Source: Sulfitobacter geojensis (GTDB lineage Bacteria; Pseudomonadota; Alphaproteobacteria; Rhodobacterales; Rhodobacteraceae). From it: DNA of 64,000 bases. The notes beneath the pieces are model-generated. The model had not been told where the DNA came from. It did not search any database and worked only from the letters and a program-made list of their open reading frames with translations. The position numbers and the translations under genes were made by a program. This document shows, in pieces, positions 16,642-25,580 of this stretch. Location of the stretch: positions 3,472,001-3,536,000 of the forward strand of contig NZ_JASE01000005.1 of the NCBI RefSeq assembly GCF_000622325.1. Reading direction: 5' to 3'. The first letter of the stretch is position 1, and the number at the start of each line of letters is the position of its first letter.

Positions 16642-17574
16642 ATGAAATTTCTATCCTATGCAGCGGCCGCAGTTATGGCCGCGACGCCAGTCCTTGCACA
16701 AGAATCGACCGACCCGATCAAGCTGACGCTGCATGACTGGTCCGGCCAGCTGATCACAACAACGCTGATGGGCGAGGTTCTGAAAGAAGCCGGCTATAAC
16801 GTCGAATATGTGCAAGCCGATTACATCGCCCAGTTTGCCGGTCTGAAAACCGGTGACCTGCATGTCGCTATGGAAATCTGGGAAACCACAGGACGCGAGG
16901 CGATGGACGAAGCGACCGCATCCGGCAACGTCATCAACCAAGGCGAAACCGGTATGATCGCAATCGAGGAATGGTGGTATCCGGCCTATATGGAAGAACG
17001 CTGCCCCGGTCTGCCCAATTGGGAAGCCCTGAAAGACTGCGCCGACGCTTTTTCCACCCCCGAAACGGCACCGCTTGGCCGGTATCTGGGCGGCCCGGTC
17101 ACATGGGGCGGTTTTGACGAGGAACGCGTCGAAGCACTTGGCCTTGATTTCGAAGTGATCCACGCGGGCACAGACGCCGCACTATTCGCAGAGCTGGAAT
17201 CAGCCTATCAGCGTCAGGACCCGATCATGCTGTGGATTTATTCACCGCATTGGGCACCGGCAAAATACGACGGAAAATTTGTCAAATTCCCTGAATACTC
17301 ATCCGAATGCTATGCGGATGCCTCTGTCGGGATTAACCCTGATGCGGCCTATGATTGCGGTAAACCAACCGGCCCGATCTGGAAGGTATCCTGGGCTGGT
17401 CTGGACGACAAATGGCCAAATGCGGGCAAAGCGATCCGCAATTTCGACATCGACAACGCCGCAATGGGCGCGATGGTTGCCGATGTTGATCTGAACGGCA
17501 AATCCGTGGACGAAACTGTTGCGGCATGGATGGCCGACAACAAGGACGTCTGGTCCAGCTGGATTGCCAACTGA
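16642..17574 (+). CDS. Glycine-betaine/quaternary-amine-type periplasmic binding protein (ProX/OpuAC-like)
   Basis: A 310-residue secreted binding protein. A signal peptide is visible, with probable cleavage after VLAQ or VLA (about residue 19). The mature protein is of the OpuAC class (KLTLHDWSGQLITTTLMGEVL..., MWIYSPHWAPAKYD). It is rich in tryptophan (including W85, W113, W114 and the IYSPHW motif), which fits the aromatic boxes that hold quaternary ammonium groups in this family. A GGGAG site precedes the ATG. A perfect 26-base palindrome separates it from the ATPase gene, a common way to keep binding-protein mRNA more abundant. The ligand could be glycine betaine, choline, carnitine or a relative. 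Confidence 0.9.
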   Translation: MKFLSYAAAAVMAATPVLAQESTDPIKLTLHDWSGQLITTTLMGEVLKEAGYNVEYVQADYIAQFAGLKTGDLHVAMEIWETTGREAMDEATASGNVINQGETGMIAIEEWWYPAYMEERCPGLPNWEALKDCADAFSTPETAPLGRYLGGPVTWGGFDEERVEALGLDFEVIHAGTDAALFAELESAYQRQDPIMLWIYSPHWAPAKYDGKFVKFPEYSSECYADASVGINPDAAYDCGKPTGPIWKVSWAGLDDKWPNAGKAIRNFDIDNAAMGAMVADVDLNGKSVDETVAAWMADNKDVWSSWIAN

Positions 17575-17590
17575 TCCGTTCCACACATCA

Positions 17591-17616
17591 CTGCGTGCCG
17601 GCATGCCGGCACGCAG
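17591..17616. terminator. Perfect 26-bp palindrome after the binding-protein gene
   Basis: CTGCGTGCCGGCA followed directly by its exact reverse complement forms a 26-base palindrome just after the binding-protein stop (17574). There is no T run, so it likely protects the upstream mRNA end or attenuates transcription rather than ending it fully. Confidence 0.6.
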
Positions 17617-17691
17617 CTGTCCGTATCCACTAAATTACAGGTCGTCCAACAGCTGATTGCGGCTGAATGCTGACGCTCGACCGAGGCCCGA

Positions 17692-18705
17692 ATGAACAAC
17701 ACAACCATCCTTGAATGCCGCGACGTCTGGAAAATCTACGGCGCAAAGGCCGACAGTTTTCTGGAACACACCCCCGATCCGAAAAAGGGCGAATTGCGCA
17801 AGGAAAACCTGATCGGGGCCGTGCGCCGCGCCAATGTGCAAATCCGCAAGGGCGAGATTTTTGTGATCATGGGCCTGTCCGGTTCCGGCAAATCCACGCT
17901 GGTGCGCTGCCTCTCGCGCTTGGTGGAACCAACCGCAGGCGAGATCTTTTTCGAGGGCAAGAACCTGCTGACCATGAGCGAGGCAGAGCTGATCGAAATC
18001 CGTCGCACAAAAATGGGTATGGTATTTCAACAGTTTGCACTGCTGCCCCATCTGACAGTTCTGGAAAACGCCGCCTTTCCGCTGGACGTGCAGGGCGTCG
18101 ACAAAAAAACCCGCGAAGCCCGCGCCATGGAAATGGTTGAACTGGTTGGGCTAAAGGGGCGCGAAAACAATTATCCGCGCGAACTTTCCGGCGGGCAGCA
18201 ACAGCGTGTCGGCATCGCACGATCCTTGGTTGTCGAACCTGATCTGTGGTTTCTGGACGAACCGTTTTCTGCCCTAGATCCGCTGATCCGCCGCGAGATG
18301 CAGGATGAGTTTATGCGCCTGCAAAACATGCTGCACAAAACCATTGTCTTTATCACCCATGATTTTGACGAGGCAATCCGCCTTGCCGACCGTATTGCCG
18401 TGATGAAAGACGGCGAAATCCAACAGGTCGCAACCCCCGAAGAACTGGTGCTGAATCCTGCCACCGACTATGTCGCGGAGTTCACCCGTCATGTCAGCCG
18501 CTCCAAGGTGATCACCGCAGGCTCCATCGTGCAACCGCTCAGCGATGCCGCATTTGCGGGCACCGTTCTGCACAGCCAGTTGATTGACGACATCGCCAAA
18601 CAGGTTGAGGATTCCGACGCCCCCTACAAAGTCGAAAAAGATGGCGAGGTCATTGGCCAGATCACCCGACAGGGCGTGATTGATGTGCTCGTGGGGCGTT
18701 CGTAA
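17692..18705 (+). CDS. Glycine-betaine/proline-type ABC ATPase (ProV/OpuAA-like)
   Basis: A 337-residue ATPase. Walker A is GLSGSGKST (about 61-69), the Q-loop MVFQQFALLPH, the signature [15 protein letters not shown], Walker B LWFLDEPFSALD, and the switch HDFDEA. The remainder after about residue 255 (EFTRHVSRSK...) is shorter than a full pair of CBS domains and appears to hold one CBS-like segment, so osmotic gating may be modified. The stop TAA is followed directly by the ATG of the permease gene, giving translational coupling. Role: energising import of the ligand caught by the protein encoded at 16642. Confidence 0.92.
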   Translation: MNNTTILECRDVWKIYGAKADSFLEHTPDPKKGELRKENLIGAVRRANVQIRKGEIFVIMGLSGSGKSTLVRCLSRLVEPTAGEIFFEGKNLLTMSEAELIEIRRTKMGMVFQQFALLPHLTVLENAAFPLDVQGVDKKTREARAMEMVELVGLKGRENNYPRELSGGQQQRVGIARSLVVEPDLWFLDEPFSALDPLIRREMQDEFMRLQNMLHKTIVFITHDFDEAIRLADRIAVMKDGEIQQVATPEELVLNPATDYVAEFTRHVSRSKVITAGSIVQPLSDAAFAGTVLHSQLIDDIAKQVEDSDAPYKVEKDGEVIGQITRQGVIDVLVGRS

Positions 18706-20688
18706 ATGCCGCGTTGGCTGACAGCGGGACGCGCCTTTTGGGTGGCGCTGTTCGCCGTGACTTGGGCGTTATCCACCTGGTCATTCCAATTGTACAAAGC
18801 GCTGGACGCACGGTGGATCATCCGGTTTCCAAAGAAATGGCAGCTGGAACTCGATGGCGCGATCAGTGATTTTCTGGCATGGCTGGTTGAAGATGCCAGT
18901 TTCTATTTCTTTTCCTTCAAGGACCTGACCCGCGCCATCGCCGCCCTAATAGAAGCGCCCTATCAATTCCTGCGCAATCTGTTGATCGAAGGATTTTCAA
19001 GCGGTTACGGCGACACGGCGGTGCAACTGGCCCCCTCTCTCAGCTGGATTGCTGTTGTCATCTGCATTGCCGCGATCGGGCTTTATGCCCGAGACTGGGC
19101 CTTGGCTGCCTTGGTCGGCTGTTGTTTTCTATACCTCGCGATATTCGGGCAATGGCACAGCGCCATGATCACGCTGGCCTCGGTCCTGATTGCTGTGCCG
19201 ATCGGCGCTGTGGGGGGGCTGTTTCTGGGCATCGCCGCCTATCGCCACCGGTGGATCGATATCGCGCTGCGGCCGGTGCTGGATCTGATGCAAACCGTTC
19301 CTGTGTTTGCCTATCTCGTGCCGATCCTGATCCTGTTCGGCTTTGGTCCGGTCGCCGCGCTGGTTGCCACCATCATCTATGCCATGCCTCCCATGGTGCG
19401 CATTACCATTGTCGCCCTGCGCAGCGTTCCCGACGAAATTCTAGAGGCCGGACGCATGGCGGGCTGTACCCGCCGCCAGATCATGTGGAAAATTCTGGTG
19501 CCCTCAGCCACCCCCACGCTTATGGTCGGGGTCAATCAGGTGATCATGCTTTCGCTGAACATGGTGATCATCGCCTCGATGATTGGCGCGGGGGGCTTGG
19601 GTTTTGATGTGCTGGCCTCCCTGCGCCGGCTTGATATCGGTGGCGGGATCGAGGCGGGTCTGGCCATCGTCCTGATGGCCATTGCGCTGGACCGCGCCAG
19701 CCAGGCCTTTTCCGAACGTAAATACCGCATCCGCAAAACCGGCAATCTGATGCAGCGTTACCCGCTTAGCAGCGCGGTCCTGCTGATCGCCGTCGCGACG
19801 ATGATCCTTGGCAGGTTCATCCCTGCGATACAGACCTACCCGGACGCCCTGACTCTCACGACCGGACCGTTTTGGGCCGGTGCGATGGAATGGATCAACG
19901 TCAATTTCTTTGACACGTTCGAGGCGATCAAACTTGTCATCCTGCAAGGGCTTCTATTGCCCGTGAAGAAGTTTTTTACAGGTATCCCATGGGCTTGGGG
20001 CATCATTGCCACAGGATTGATGGCGGGGCGCATCGGCGGCTGGAAACTGGGCATCGTCGCCATGCTGATGATGGGGTTCATCGCGGCCAGCGGGCTTTGG
20101 GGCAAGGCGATGGTGACGATTTACCTTTGTGGTGTGTCGGTATTGATTGCAACAGTGATTGGCATTCCGTTGGGCATATGGGCGGCAGAGCGGCCCAAGG
20201 CGGGCAAGGTTATCCTTGGTTTTATGGACACGCTGCAAACCCTGCCCAGCTTTGTCTATCTGATCCCCGTGATCATGTTGTTCCGTGTCGGCGATTTCAG
20301 CGCGATGATCGCAGTTGTGCTTTATGCGTTGGCCCCTGCCGTACGTTATGCCGCGCACGGGCTGGCCGATGTCCCCGAACAGATGATCGAAGCGGGGCAT
20401 ATGGCCGGTTGCACCAAACGCCAGATCCTGTGGCGCATCAAACTGCCGCTGGCCACACCGCAACTGTTATTGGGATTGAACCAGACCACCATGCTCGCCC
20501 TATCCATGCTGGTGATCACCGCCCTGGTCGGCACCCGTGATCTGGGTCAAGAGGTCTATATCGCATTGACCAAGGCCAACGCCGGCAAGGGCATTGTCGC
20601 GGGTCTATCGGTCGCCTTTATCGCCATCATCGCCGACCGTCTGGTCAATGCCCTGGCCTTGGGACAACGCAAAAGGTTGGGGTTATGA
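18706..20688 (+). CDS. Fused tandem permease of the glycine-betaine-type ABC transporter (two ProW domains)
   Basis: A 660-residue inner-membrane protein containing two complete ProW-like permease domains. Each carries the cytoplasmic coupling loop: VPDEILEAGRMAGCTRRQI near residue 245 and VPEQMIEAGHMAGCTKRQI near 558. Usual ProW proteins carry one domain and form homodimers; here one chain could form the whole channel. The first domain follows an N-terminal stretch of about 130 residues with its own helices. The gene begins directly after the ATPase stop and overlaps the second kinase gene by four bases (ATGA). The similarity of the two loops suggests duplication and fusion. Confidence 0.9.
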   Translation: MPRWLTAGRAFWVALFAVTWALSTWSFQLYKALDARWIIRFPKKWQLELDGAISDFLAWLVEDASFYFFSFKDLTRAIAALIEAPYQFLRNLLIEGFSSGYGDTAVQLAPSLSWIAVVICIAAIGLYARDWALAALVGCCFLYLAIFGQWHSAMITLASVLIAVPIGAVGGLFLGIAAYRHRWIDIALRPVLDLMQTVPVFAYLVPILILFGFGPVAALVATIIYAMPPMVRITIVALRSVPDEILEAGRMAGCTRRQIMWKILVPSATPTLMVGVNQVIMLSLNMVIIASMIGAGGLGFDVLASLRRLDIGGGIEAGLAIVLMAIALDRASQAFSERKYRIRKTGNLMQRYPLSSAVLLIAVATMILGRFIPAIQTYPDALTLTTGPFWAGAMEWINVNFFDTFEAIKLVILQGLLLPVKKFFTGIPWAWGIIATGLMAGRIGGWKLGIVAMLMMGFIAASGLWGKAMVTIYLCGVSVLIATVIGIPLGIWAAERPKAGKVILGFMDTLQTLPSFVYLIPVIMLFRVGDFSAMIAVVLYALAPAVRYAAHGLADVPEQMIEAGHMAGCTKRQILWRIKLPLATPQLLLGLNQTTMLALSMLVITALVGTRDLGQEVYIALTKANAGKGIVAGLSVAFIAIIADRLVNALALGQRKRLGL

Positions 20689-21560
20689 CACCTGAAATCA
20701 TTGAAAACGTCACGCAGCTCAGCTGCTTTGAGAACCCGCAGGACATCGTTACACTTGGGGGTGGGCTGACCAATGTGAACCTGCGGGTGCGCGACGGGGA
20801 CCAGCAATATGTCGTGCGTCTTGGCACGGATATCGCGGAACACGGGGTGATGCGCTGGAACGAACTGGCCCTGTCCCAAGCTGCCAGCGCCGCAGGGTTT
20901 TCGCCCAAGGTTGTACATCATGAAGCCGGTGTTCTGGTGCTGGAATTTCTCAGCGCGCAAACCTTTACAGAAGCGGATGTGCGCAACCCCGCGAACCTGC
21001 CACGCATCGTGTCACGGATCGCACAGGTCCATCGCGACCTTGCCGACCACCTGACACAACCGGTGCTGGCGTTTTGGCCGTTTCAGGTGAACCGCACCTA
21101 TGCCGCGCGACTGCGTGCCGACGGTTCTCGCCACACCAGTGCACTGCCCGCGATGCTGGAACAGCTTGATCAACTCGAATCCGCCGTCGGACAGATTGAC
21201 ATGGTGATCGGGCACAACGATTTGCTGGCCGCCAATATCCTCGACGACGGGGACAAGCTTTGGCTGATTGACTGGGAGTACGGCGGGTTCAATTCACCCC
21301 TGTTCGATCTGGCGGGACTGGCGTCGAACAACGCCCTGTCCGAAACGCAAGAACGCGCGATGCTGTCGCAATATTTCGAAACGGACCCCGACAAACACTG
21401 GCGCGCTTATAGCGCCATGAAATGCACCTCACTGATGCGCGAAACACTTTGGTCGATGACTTCGGAAATCCATTCCGAACTCGACGTGGATTACGCCGCA
21501 TATACCTCTGAAAACATGGACCGGCTTACATCGGCACTTGCCGACTTTACGCAGACATAA
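20685..21560 (+). CDS. Choline/ethanolamine kinase-like phosphotransferase (paralogue 2)
   Basis: A 291-residue APH/choline-kinase fold protein. The glycine-rich loop TLGGGLTNVNLRV is at 23-35, the Brenner motif H177-N-D179-LLAA-N184 is standard, and the metal aspartate is D196 in LIDWEYGGFNSPLFD. It overlaps the permease gene by four bases and precedes the second flavoprotein gene by eight, so transporter, kinase and oxidoreductase are one operon. Compared with the paralogue at 14751, the catalytic loop is closer to true choline/ethanolamine kinases. Import followed by phosphorylation is plausible; the substrate is unproven. Confidence 0.87.
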   Translation: MTPEIIENVTQLSCFENPQDIVTLGGGLTNVNLRVRDGDQQYVVRLGTDIAEHGVMRWNELALSQAASAAGFSPKVVHHEAGVLVLEFLSAQTFTEADVRNPANLPRIVSRIAQVHRDLADHLTQPVLAFWPFQVNRTYAARLRADGSRHTSALPAMLEQLDQLESAVGQIDMVIGHNDLLAANILDDGDKLWLIDWEYGGFNSPLFDLAGLASNNALSETQERAMLSQYFETDPDKHWRAYSAMKCTSLMRETLWSMTSEIHSELDVDYAAYTSENMDRLTSALADFTQT

Positions 21561-21568
21561 GGTTTGAC

Positions 21569-24001
21569 ATGACACTCCCATCCTCCTCGAAAATCATCAT
21601 CATTGGCGGCGGCATCATTGGCTGTTCCACGGCCTATCATCTGGCCCAGATGGGCCAGGACGTGCTGCTGCTGGAAAAGGCACAGCTTACGTCCGGTTCC
21701 ACTTGGCATGCCGCCGGTCTTGTCGGGCAGTTGCGCTCCAGCGCCAACATTACGCAGTTGCTGGGCTATTCTATCGACCTTTATAACAAGCTTGAGGCGG
21801 AAACCGGCCTTGCCACGGGGTGGAAAATGAACGGCGGTTTGCGCCTTGCCTGTAATCAGGAACGCTGGACCGAAGTGCAGCGGCAAGCCACCACCGCCCA
21901 TAGTTTCGGCCTTGATATGCAGCTGCTGACCCCGCAAGAGGCGCAGGACTTGTGGCCGCTGATGGACATCGGTGATGTTGTGGGGGCGGCGTTTCTACCG
22001 ACCGACGGACAGGCCAGCCCCTCTGACATTACGCAGGCTTTGGCCAAGGGGGCCCGCGCAAAGGGCGCACAACTGCTGGAAAATACCCCCGTCACAGAAA
22101 TCCTGACCGAAAAGGGCGAAATCACCGGTGTGCGCACGCCGCAGGGCGATATCGCTTGCGAAAAGCTGGTCCTGTGTTGCGGACAATGGACCCGCACCTT
22201 GGCCAAATCCATCGGGGTGACGGTGCCGCTCGTGTCGGTTGAACACCAGTATATGATCACCGAAGCCTTTGGTGTGCCTTCCGATTTGCCAACCCTGCGC
22301 GATCCCGACCGGCTGACCTATTACAAGGAAGAAGTTGGCGGTCTGGTGATGGGCGGTTATGAACCCAATGGCATCCCTTGGGCTCAAAACGGCATCCCCG
22401 ATCCGTTTGATTTCCAATTGCTGGAATCCAATTTCGATCACTTTGAACAACTGGTCGAACTGGCCCTGCCCCGTGTTCCGGCCCTTGAGACAACTGGCAT
22501 CAAAGAGCTGATCAACGGCCCCGAGAGCTTTACCCCCGACGGCAACTTCATCCTTGGGGAAGCGCCCGAAATGGCCAATGTGTTTGTCGGCGCGGGTTTC
22601 AACGCCTTTGGCATCGCATCAGGTGGCGGTGCCGGCATGGCGCTGGCCGAATGGGTCGCAAAGGGCGAACCACCCTATGATCTATGGCCTGTCGACATCC
22701 GCCGCTTTGGCCGCCCGCATACGGATGAAGATTGGGTGCGCGCCCGCACGATGGAAGCCTACGGCAAGCATTACACGATGGCATGGCCGTCCGAGGAACA
22801 CAGCAGTGGCCGCCCCTGCCGCCGTTCGCCGCTATACGGCGCGTTGCAAAGCAGTGGCGCGGTGTTTGGCGAAAAACTGGGATGGGAACGCCCGAACTGG
22901 TTTGCACAAGCAGATGAAGCCCCGCATGATATTTACACCTTTGACCGACCGAACTGGCACGCCCCTGTCGGGCGCGAACATAAGGCCGCACGGGAAGCCG
23001 CAGTTCTGTTCGACCAGACCTCATTCGCCAAATTCATCCTCAAAGGTCCCGACGCAGAGGCCGCGTTGAGCTGGATCGCCGCCAACCGCGTAGACAAACC
23101 TGTGGGGACGATTATCTATACCCAGATGCTGAACGACCACGGCGGGATCGAATGCGATCTGACCTGCGTGCGCACAGCACAAGATGAATATTACATCGTC
23201 ACCGGCACCGGCTTTGCCACCCATGATTTCAACTGGATTTCCCGCAACATCCCCGAAGGGATGAATGCGCAACTGGTCGATGTGACCTCTTCAAATGCGG
23301 TGTTGTCGCTGTTTGGCCCCAAAGCCCGCGAGATTCTGGAACAGTGCACACGCGATGATGTCAGCCACGATAACTTTGCCTTCGGTCAGGCCCGCACCAT
23401 CGGCATCGCGGGTTGTCCCGTGCTTGCCCTGCGCATCACCTATGTCGGGGAATTGGGGTGGGAACTGCATTTGCCAACCGAATATGCGCTTACTGTCTTT
23501 AATGCGCTGCACGACGCGGGTGCGCCCCACGGGTTACGCAATGCCGGTTACCGCGCCATTGAAACCCTGCGGTTGGAAAAAGGGTATCGCGCGTGGAGCT
23601 CGGACATCGGACCGGATCACACACCGGACGAGGCCGGCCTTGGCTGGGCGGTAAAAATGAAATCGAACATCCCGTTCAAGGGCCGCGAGGCCGTGCAGGC
23701 CCAGCGCGACAGCGGCGTGAAAAAGATTATGGCAACCTTTACCTGCGCCGGCGATGTTATCCTGTCGGGGCGCGAAACGATCTATCGCAATGGCGAACGC
23801 TGCGGCTGGCTGTCCTCGGCGGGCTTTGGCCACACCTTGGGCAAAAGCATCGGAATGGGTTACGTGCGCAGCGATGAAACGATTGATAAAGAACATGTTT
23901 TATCCGGTGAGTATGAGCTGGAGGTGGCAACCCGCCGCGTCAAAGCAGAGGTCACTTTGGCCCCGCTTTATGATCCGAAGATGACAAAGGTAAAATCCTG
24001 A
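21569..24001 (+). CDS. Dimethylglycine/sarcosine dehydrogenase-like FAD enzyme with GcvT domain (paralogue 2)
   Basis: An 810-residue enzyme with the same two-domain plan as the product of 12329-14746: FAD motif GGGIIGCSTAYHL, the TWHAAGLVGQLRSS motif with H47 in the covalent-flavin position, then a tetrahydrofolate-binding GcvT half (about 430-800). AAGG lies seven bases before the ATG. The predicted reaction is oxidative N-demethylation with one-carbon transfer to folate. The two paralogues are clearly divergent along their length, which suggests they act on successive methyl groups or different substrates rather than being a recent copy. The GrdB-like gene follows after 67 bases. Confidence 0.88.
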   Translation: MTLPSSSKIIIIGGGIIGCSTAYHLAQMGQDVLLLEKAQLTSGSTWHAAGLVGQLRSSANITQLLGYSIDLYNKLEAETGLATGWKMNGGLRLACNQERWTEVQRQATTAHSFGLDMQLLTPQEAQDLWPLMDIGDVVGAAFLPTDGQASPSDITQALAKGARAKGAQLLENTPVTEILTEKGEITGVRTPQGDIACEKLVLCCGQWTRTLAKSIGVTVPLVSVEHQYMITEAFGVPSDLPTLRDPDRLTYYKEEVGGLVMGGYEPNGIPWAQNGIPDPFDFQLLESNFDHFEQLVELALPRVPALETTGIKELINGPESFTPDGNFILGEAPEMANVFVGAGFNAFGIASGGGAGMALAEWVAKGEPPYDLWPVDIRRFGRPHTDEDWVRARTMEAYGKHYTMAWPSEEHSSGRPCRRSPLYGALQSSGAVFGEKLGWERPNWFAQADEAPHDIYTFDRPNWHAPVGREHKAAREAAVLFDQTSFAKFILKGPDAEAALSWIAANRVDKPVGTIIYTQMLNDHGGIECDLTCVRTAQDEYYIVTGTGFATHDFNWISRNIPEGMNAQLVDVTSSNAVLSLFGPKAREILEQCTRDDVSHDNFAFGQARTIGIAGCPVLALRITYVGELGWELHLPTEYALTVFNALHDAGAPHGLRNAGYRAIETLRLEKGYRAWSSDIGPDHTPDEAGLGWAVKMKSNIPFKGREAVQAQRDSGVKKIMATFTCAGDVILSGRETIYRNGERCGWLSSAGFGHTLGKSIGMGYVRSDETIDKEHVLSGEYELEVATRRVKAEVTLAPLYDPKMTKVKS

Positions 24002-24068
24002 CGGGGGTACGATCCGGCGCAAAGCTACGTTATCCTTTGTCAAAACCAAGACACGGAAGGCAAGGGTC

Positions 24069-24965
24069 ATGAGCGACGCAAACAATCCGATCGCGTATAT
24101 GCAGCGCACCCGCGACTACTATCTGGCGCTGGGGTATGGTGCCCCTTACGCATGGGCCAGCTTTGCCGAGGTACCGTTTACACCTTTGACAAAGCCCTTG
24201 GCGGACAGCACCGTTGCGCTGGTCACCACCGCGGCCCCCTATCAACCTGACAAAGGCGATCAGGGGCCCGGTGCCCCCTATAACGCTGCTGCCAAATTCT
24301 ACGAAGTATATGACGCTCCCACCGCCGAAATCCCCGATCTGCGCATTTCGCACATCGCAATCGACCGCGATCATACAACGGCTGAGGACATGGGCAGTTA
24401 CTTTCCACTTACCGCCCTGAAAAACGCGGCAGACGCCGGCAAAATCGGCAAGCTGGCGGACCGGTTTTTCGGCCTGCCCACCAACCGGTCACAGCGCACA
24501 ACCATTGACGTGGATGGCCCCGCCTTGCTGGCCCACTGCCAGAAGCACAACATCGACGCTGCAATTTTTGTGCCCAATTGCCCCGTGTGCCATCAATCGG
24601 TGTCGATCGTGGCCCGCATTCTGGAACAGGCCGGCATCGCGACGGTCATCATGGGCTGCGCAAAAGACATCGTCGAACATGTCGGTGTTCCACGTTTCCT
24701 GTTCAGCGACTTCCCTTTGGGAAATGCGGCCGGACGGCCAAATGATCCGGCCTCGCAAACGGCAACTTTGGCGATGGCCCTGAACCTGTTGGAAACAGCC
24801 GATCATCCGCGCAGCACAGTGCAATCGGATCTTGTCTGGGTTGGTGCGCCTGATTGGAAAGACGACTATTCCAACCCCGCCAAACTCTCGCCCGAGGAAA
24901 TCGCACGTCGAAAACAGGCGTTTGACGCCGGCAAGGTGGCGGCGAAAAAGGTTCTGAACGGCTAG
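24069..24965 (+). CDS. Glycine/sarcosine/betaine/proline reductase subunit B-like protein (cysteine form)
   Basis: A 298-residue protein related to GrdB/PrdB, the substrate-specific subunits of Stickland reductases. The recognisable parts are RISHIAIDR...YFPLTAL...GKIGKLADRFFG (about 92-136) and the active-site region PNCPVCHQSVSIVARILEQAGI (170-190). Where the anaerobic enzymes carry selenocysteine, this one has the pair C171-x-x-C174. GAAGG lies eight bases before the ATG. No partner genes (GrdA, GrdC/D, thioredoxin) are next to it. It is the last gene of the transporter/kinase/flavoprotein block. Its reaction in an aerobic proteobacterium is unknown; a reductive C-N cleavage or thiol role is only a guess. 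Confidence 0.78.
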   Translation: MSDANNPIAYMQRTRDYYLALGYGAPYAWASFAEVPFTPLTKPLADSTVALVTTAAPYQPDKGDQGPGAPYNAAAKFYEVYDAPTAEIPDLRISHIAIDRDHTTAEDMGSYFPLTALKNAADAGKIGKLADRFFGLPTNRSQRTTIDVDGPALLAHCQKHNIDAAIFVPNCPVCHQSVSIVARILEQAGIATVIMGCAKDIVEHVGVPRFLFSDFPLGNAAGRPNDPASQTATLAMALNLLETADHPRSTVQSDLVWVGAPDWKDDYSNPAKLSPEEIARRKQAFDAGKVAAKKVLNG

Positions 24966-25161
24966 GTTCAAGGTTCTTTGTGAAAGAGTGCCTGAAGCAG
25001 CCGGACCAGACGAAAACGTTTGTGCATAAGTGATGCAATATGCACACCCACACTCCGTAAACGTGATTTGCTCCTTTGCGCCAAATCCGGCATACTGGGC
25101 CAAAGGCAAAACAGGATCACCAAGGGGCAAACCCCATCGGTCCGCGGCAAAGGCAGTAACT

Positions 25162-25518
25162 ATGGTTCGTTTATGTGTGGCGCTGGTGGCGCTTTTGGGG
25201 TTGGTAGCTTGCGGCGGATCGCGTTCGCCACGGGCGCAGGCATTTGATCAAGTGCAATTTGCATCCGGGCCCATTCAAAAGGCCTGTCAGGCGCAGGGGC
25301 GCAAGCAGGCCTCCCGGGCGCGCTGCGGCTGCGTACAGGCCGTCGCGAATCGCGAATTGTCGGCATCGGATCAGCGCCGCGGTGCGAAATATTTCAAAGA
25401 CCCGCATGCCTTGCAGCAGGTTCGCCAGAATCAGGACAGCAATGCAGGGAACAAACGGTTCTGGGCTGTGTGGAAAGCATATGGCCAGCGGGCGGCACAG
25501 GTCTGTTCCGGCGTTTAG
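25162..25518 (+). CDS. Small putative lipoprotein, function unknown
   Basis: A 118-residue protein with a lipoprotein signal: MVRLCVALVALLGLVAC, lipobox LVAC with the modified cysteine near residue 17, then GGSRSPRAQ. The mature part contains ACQAQGRKQASRARCGCVQAVANREL with three cysteines, suggesting disulfide bonds in the periplasm, and a basic, glutamine-rich tail. The ATG at 25162 was chosen because the signal starts there; an open frame runs back to 25030. The gene is convergent with the phosphatase gene at 25581. I do not recognise a function. Confidence 0.7.
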   Translation: MVRLCVALVALLGLVACGGSRSPRAQAFDQVQFASGPIQKACQAQGRKQASRARCGCVQAVANRELSASDQRRGAKYFKDPHALQQVRQNQDSNAGNKRFWAVWKAYGQRAAQVCSGV

Positions 25519-25580
25519 GGCTGGCCCATTTTTAAGGACAACGGACGGGAACTTTCAAAGTTTCCGCCGCCTTTCGCCGG

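Noticed and set aside
24966..25161. Coding extension of the small lipoprotein back to 25030
   Set aside because: The lipoprotein signal starts at 25162; the upstream residues would block secretion.
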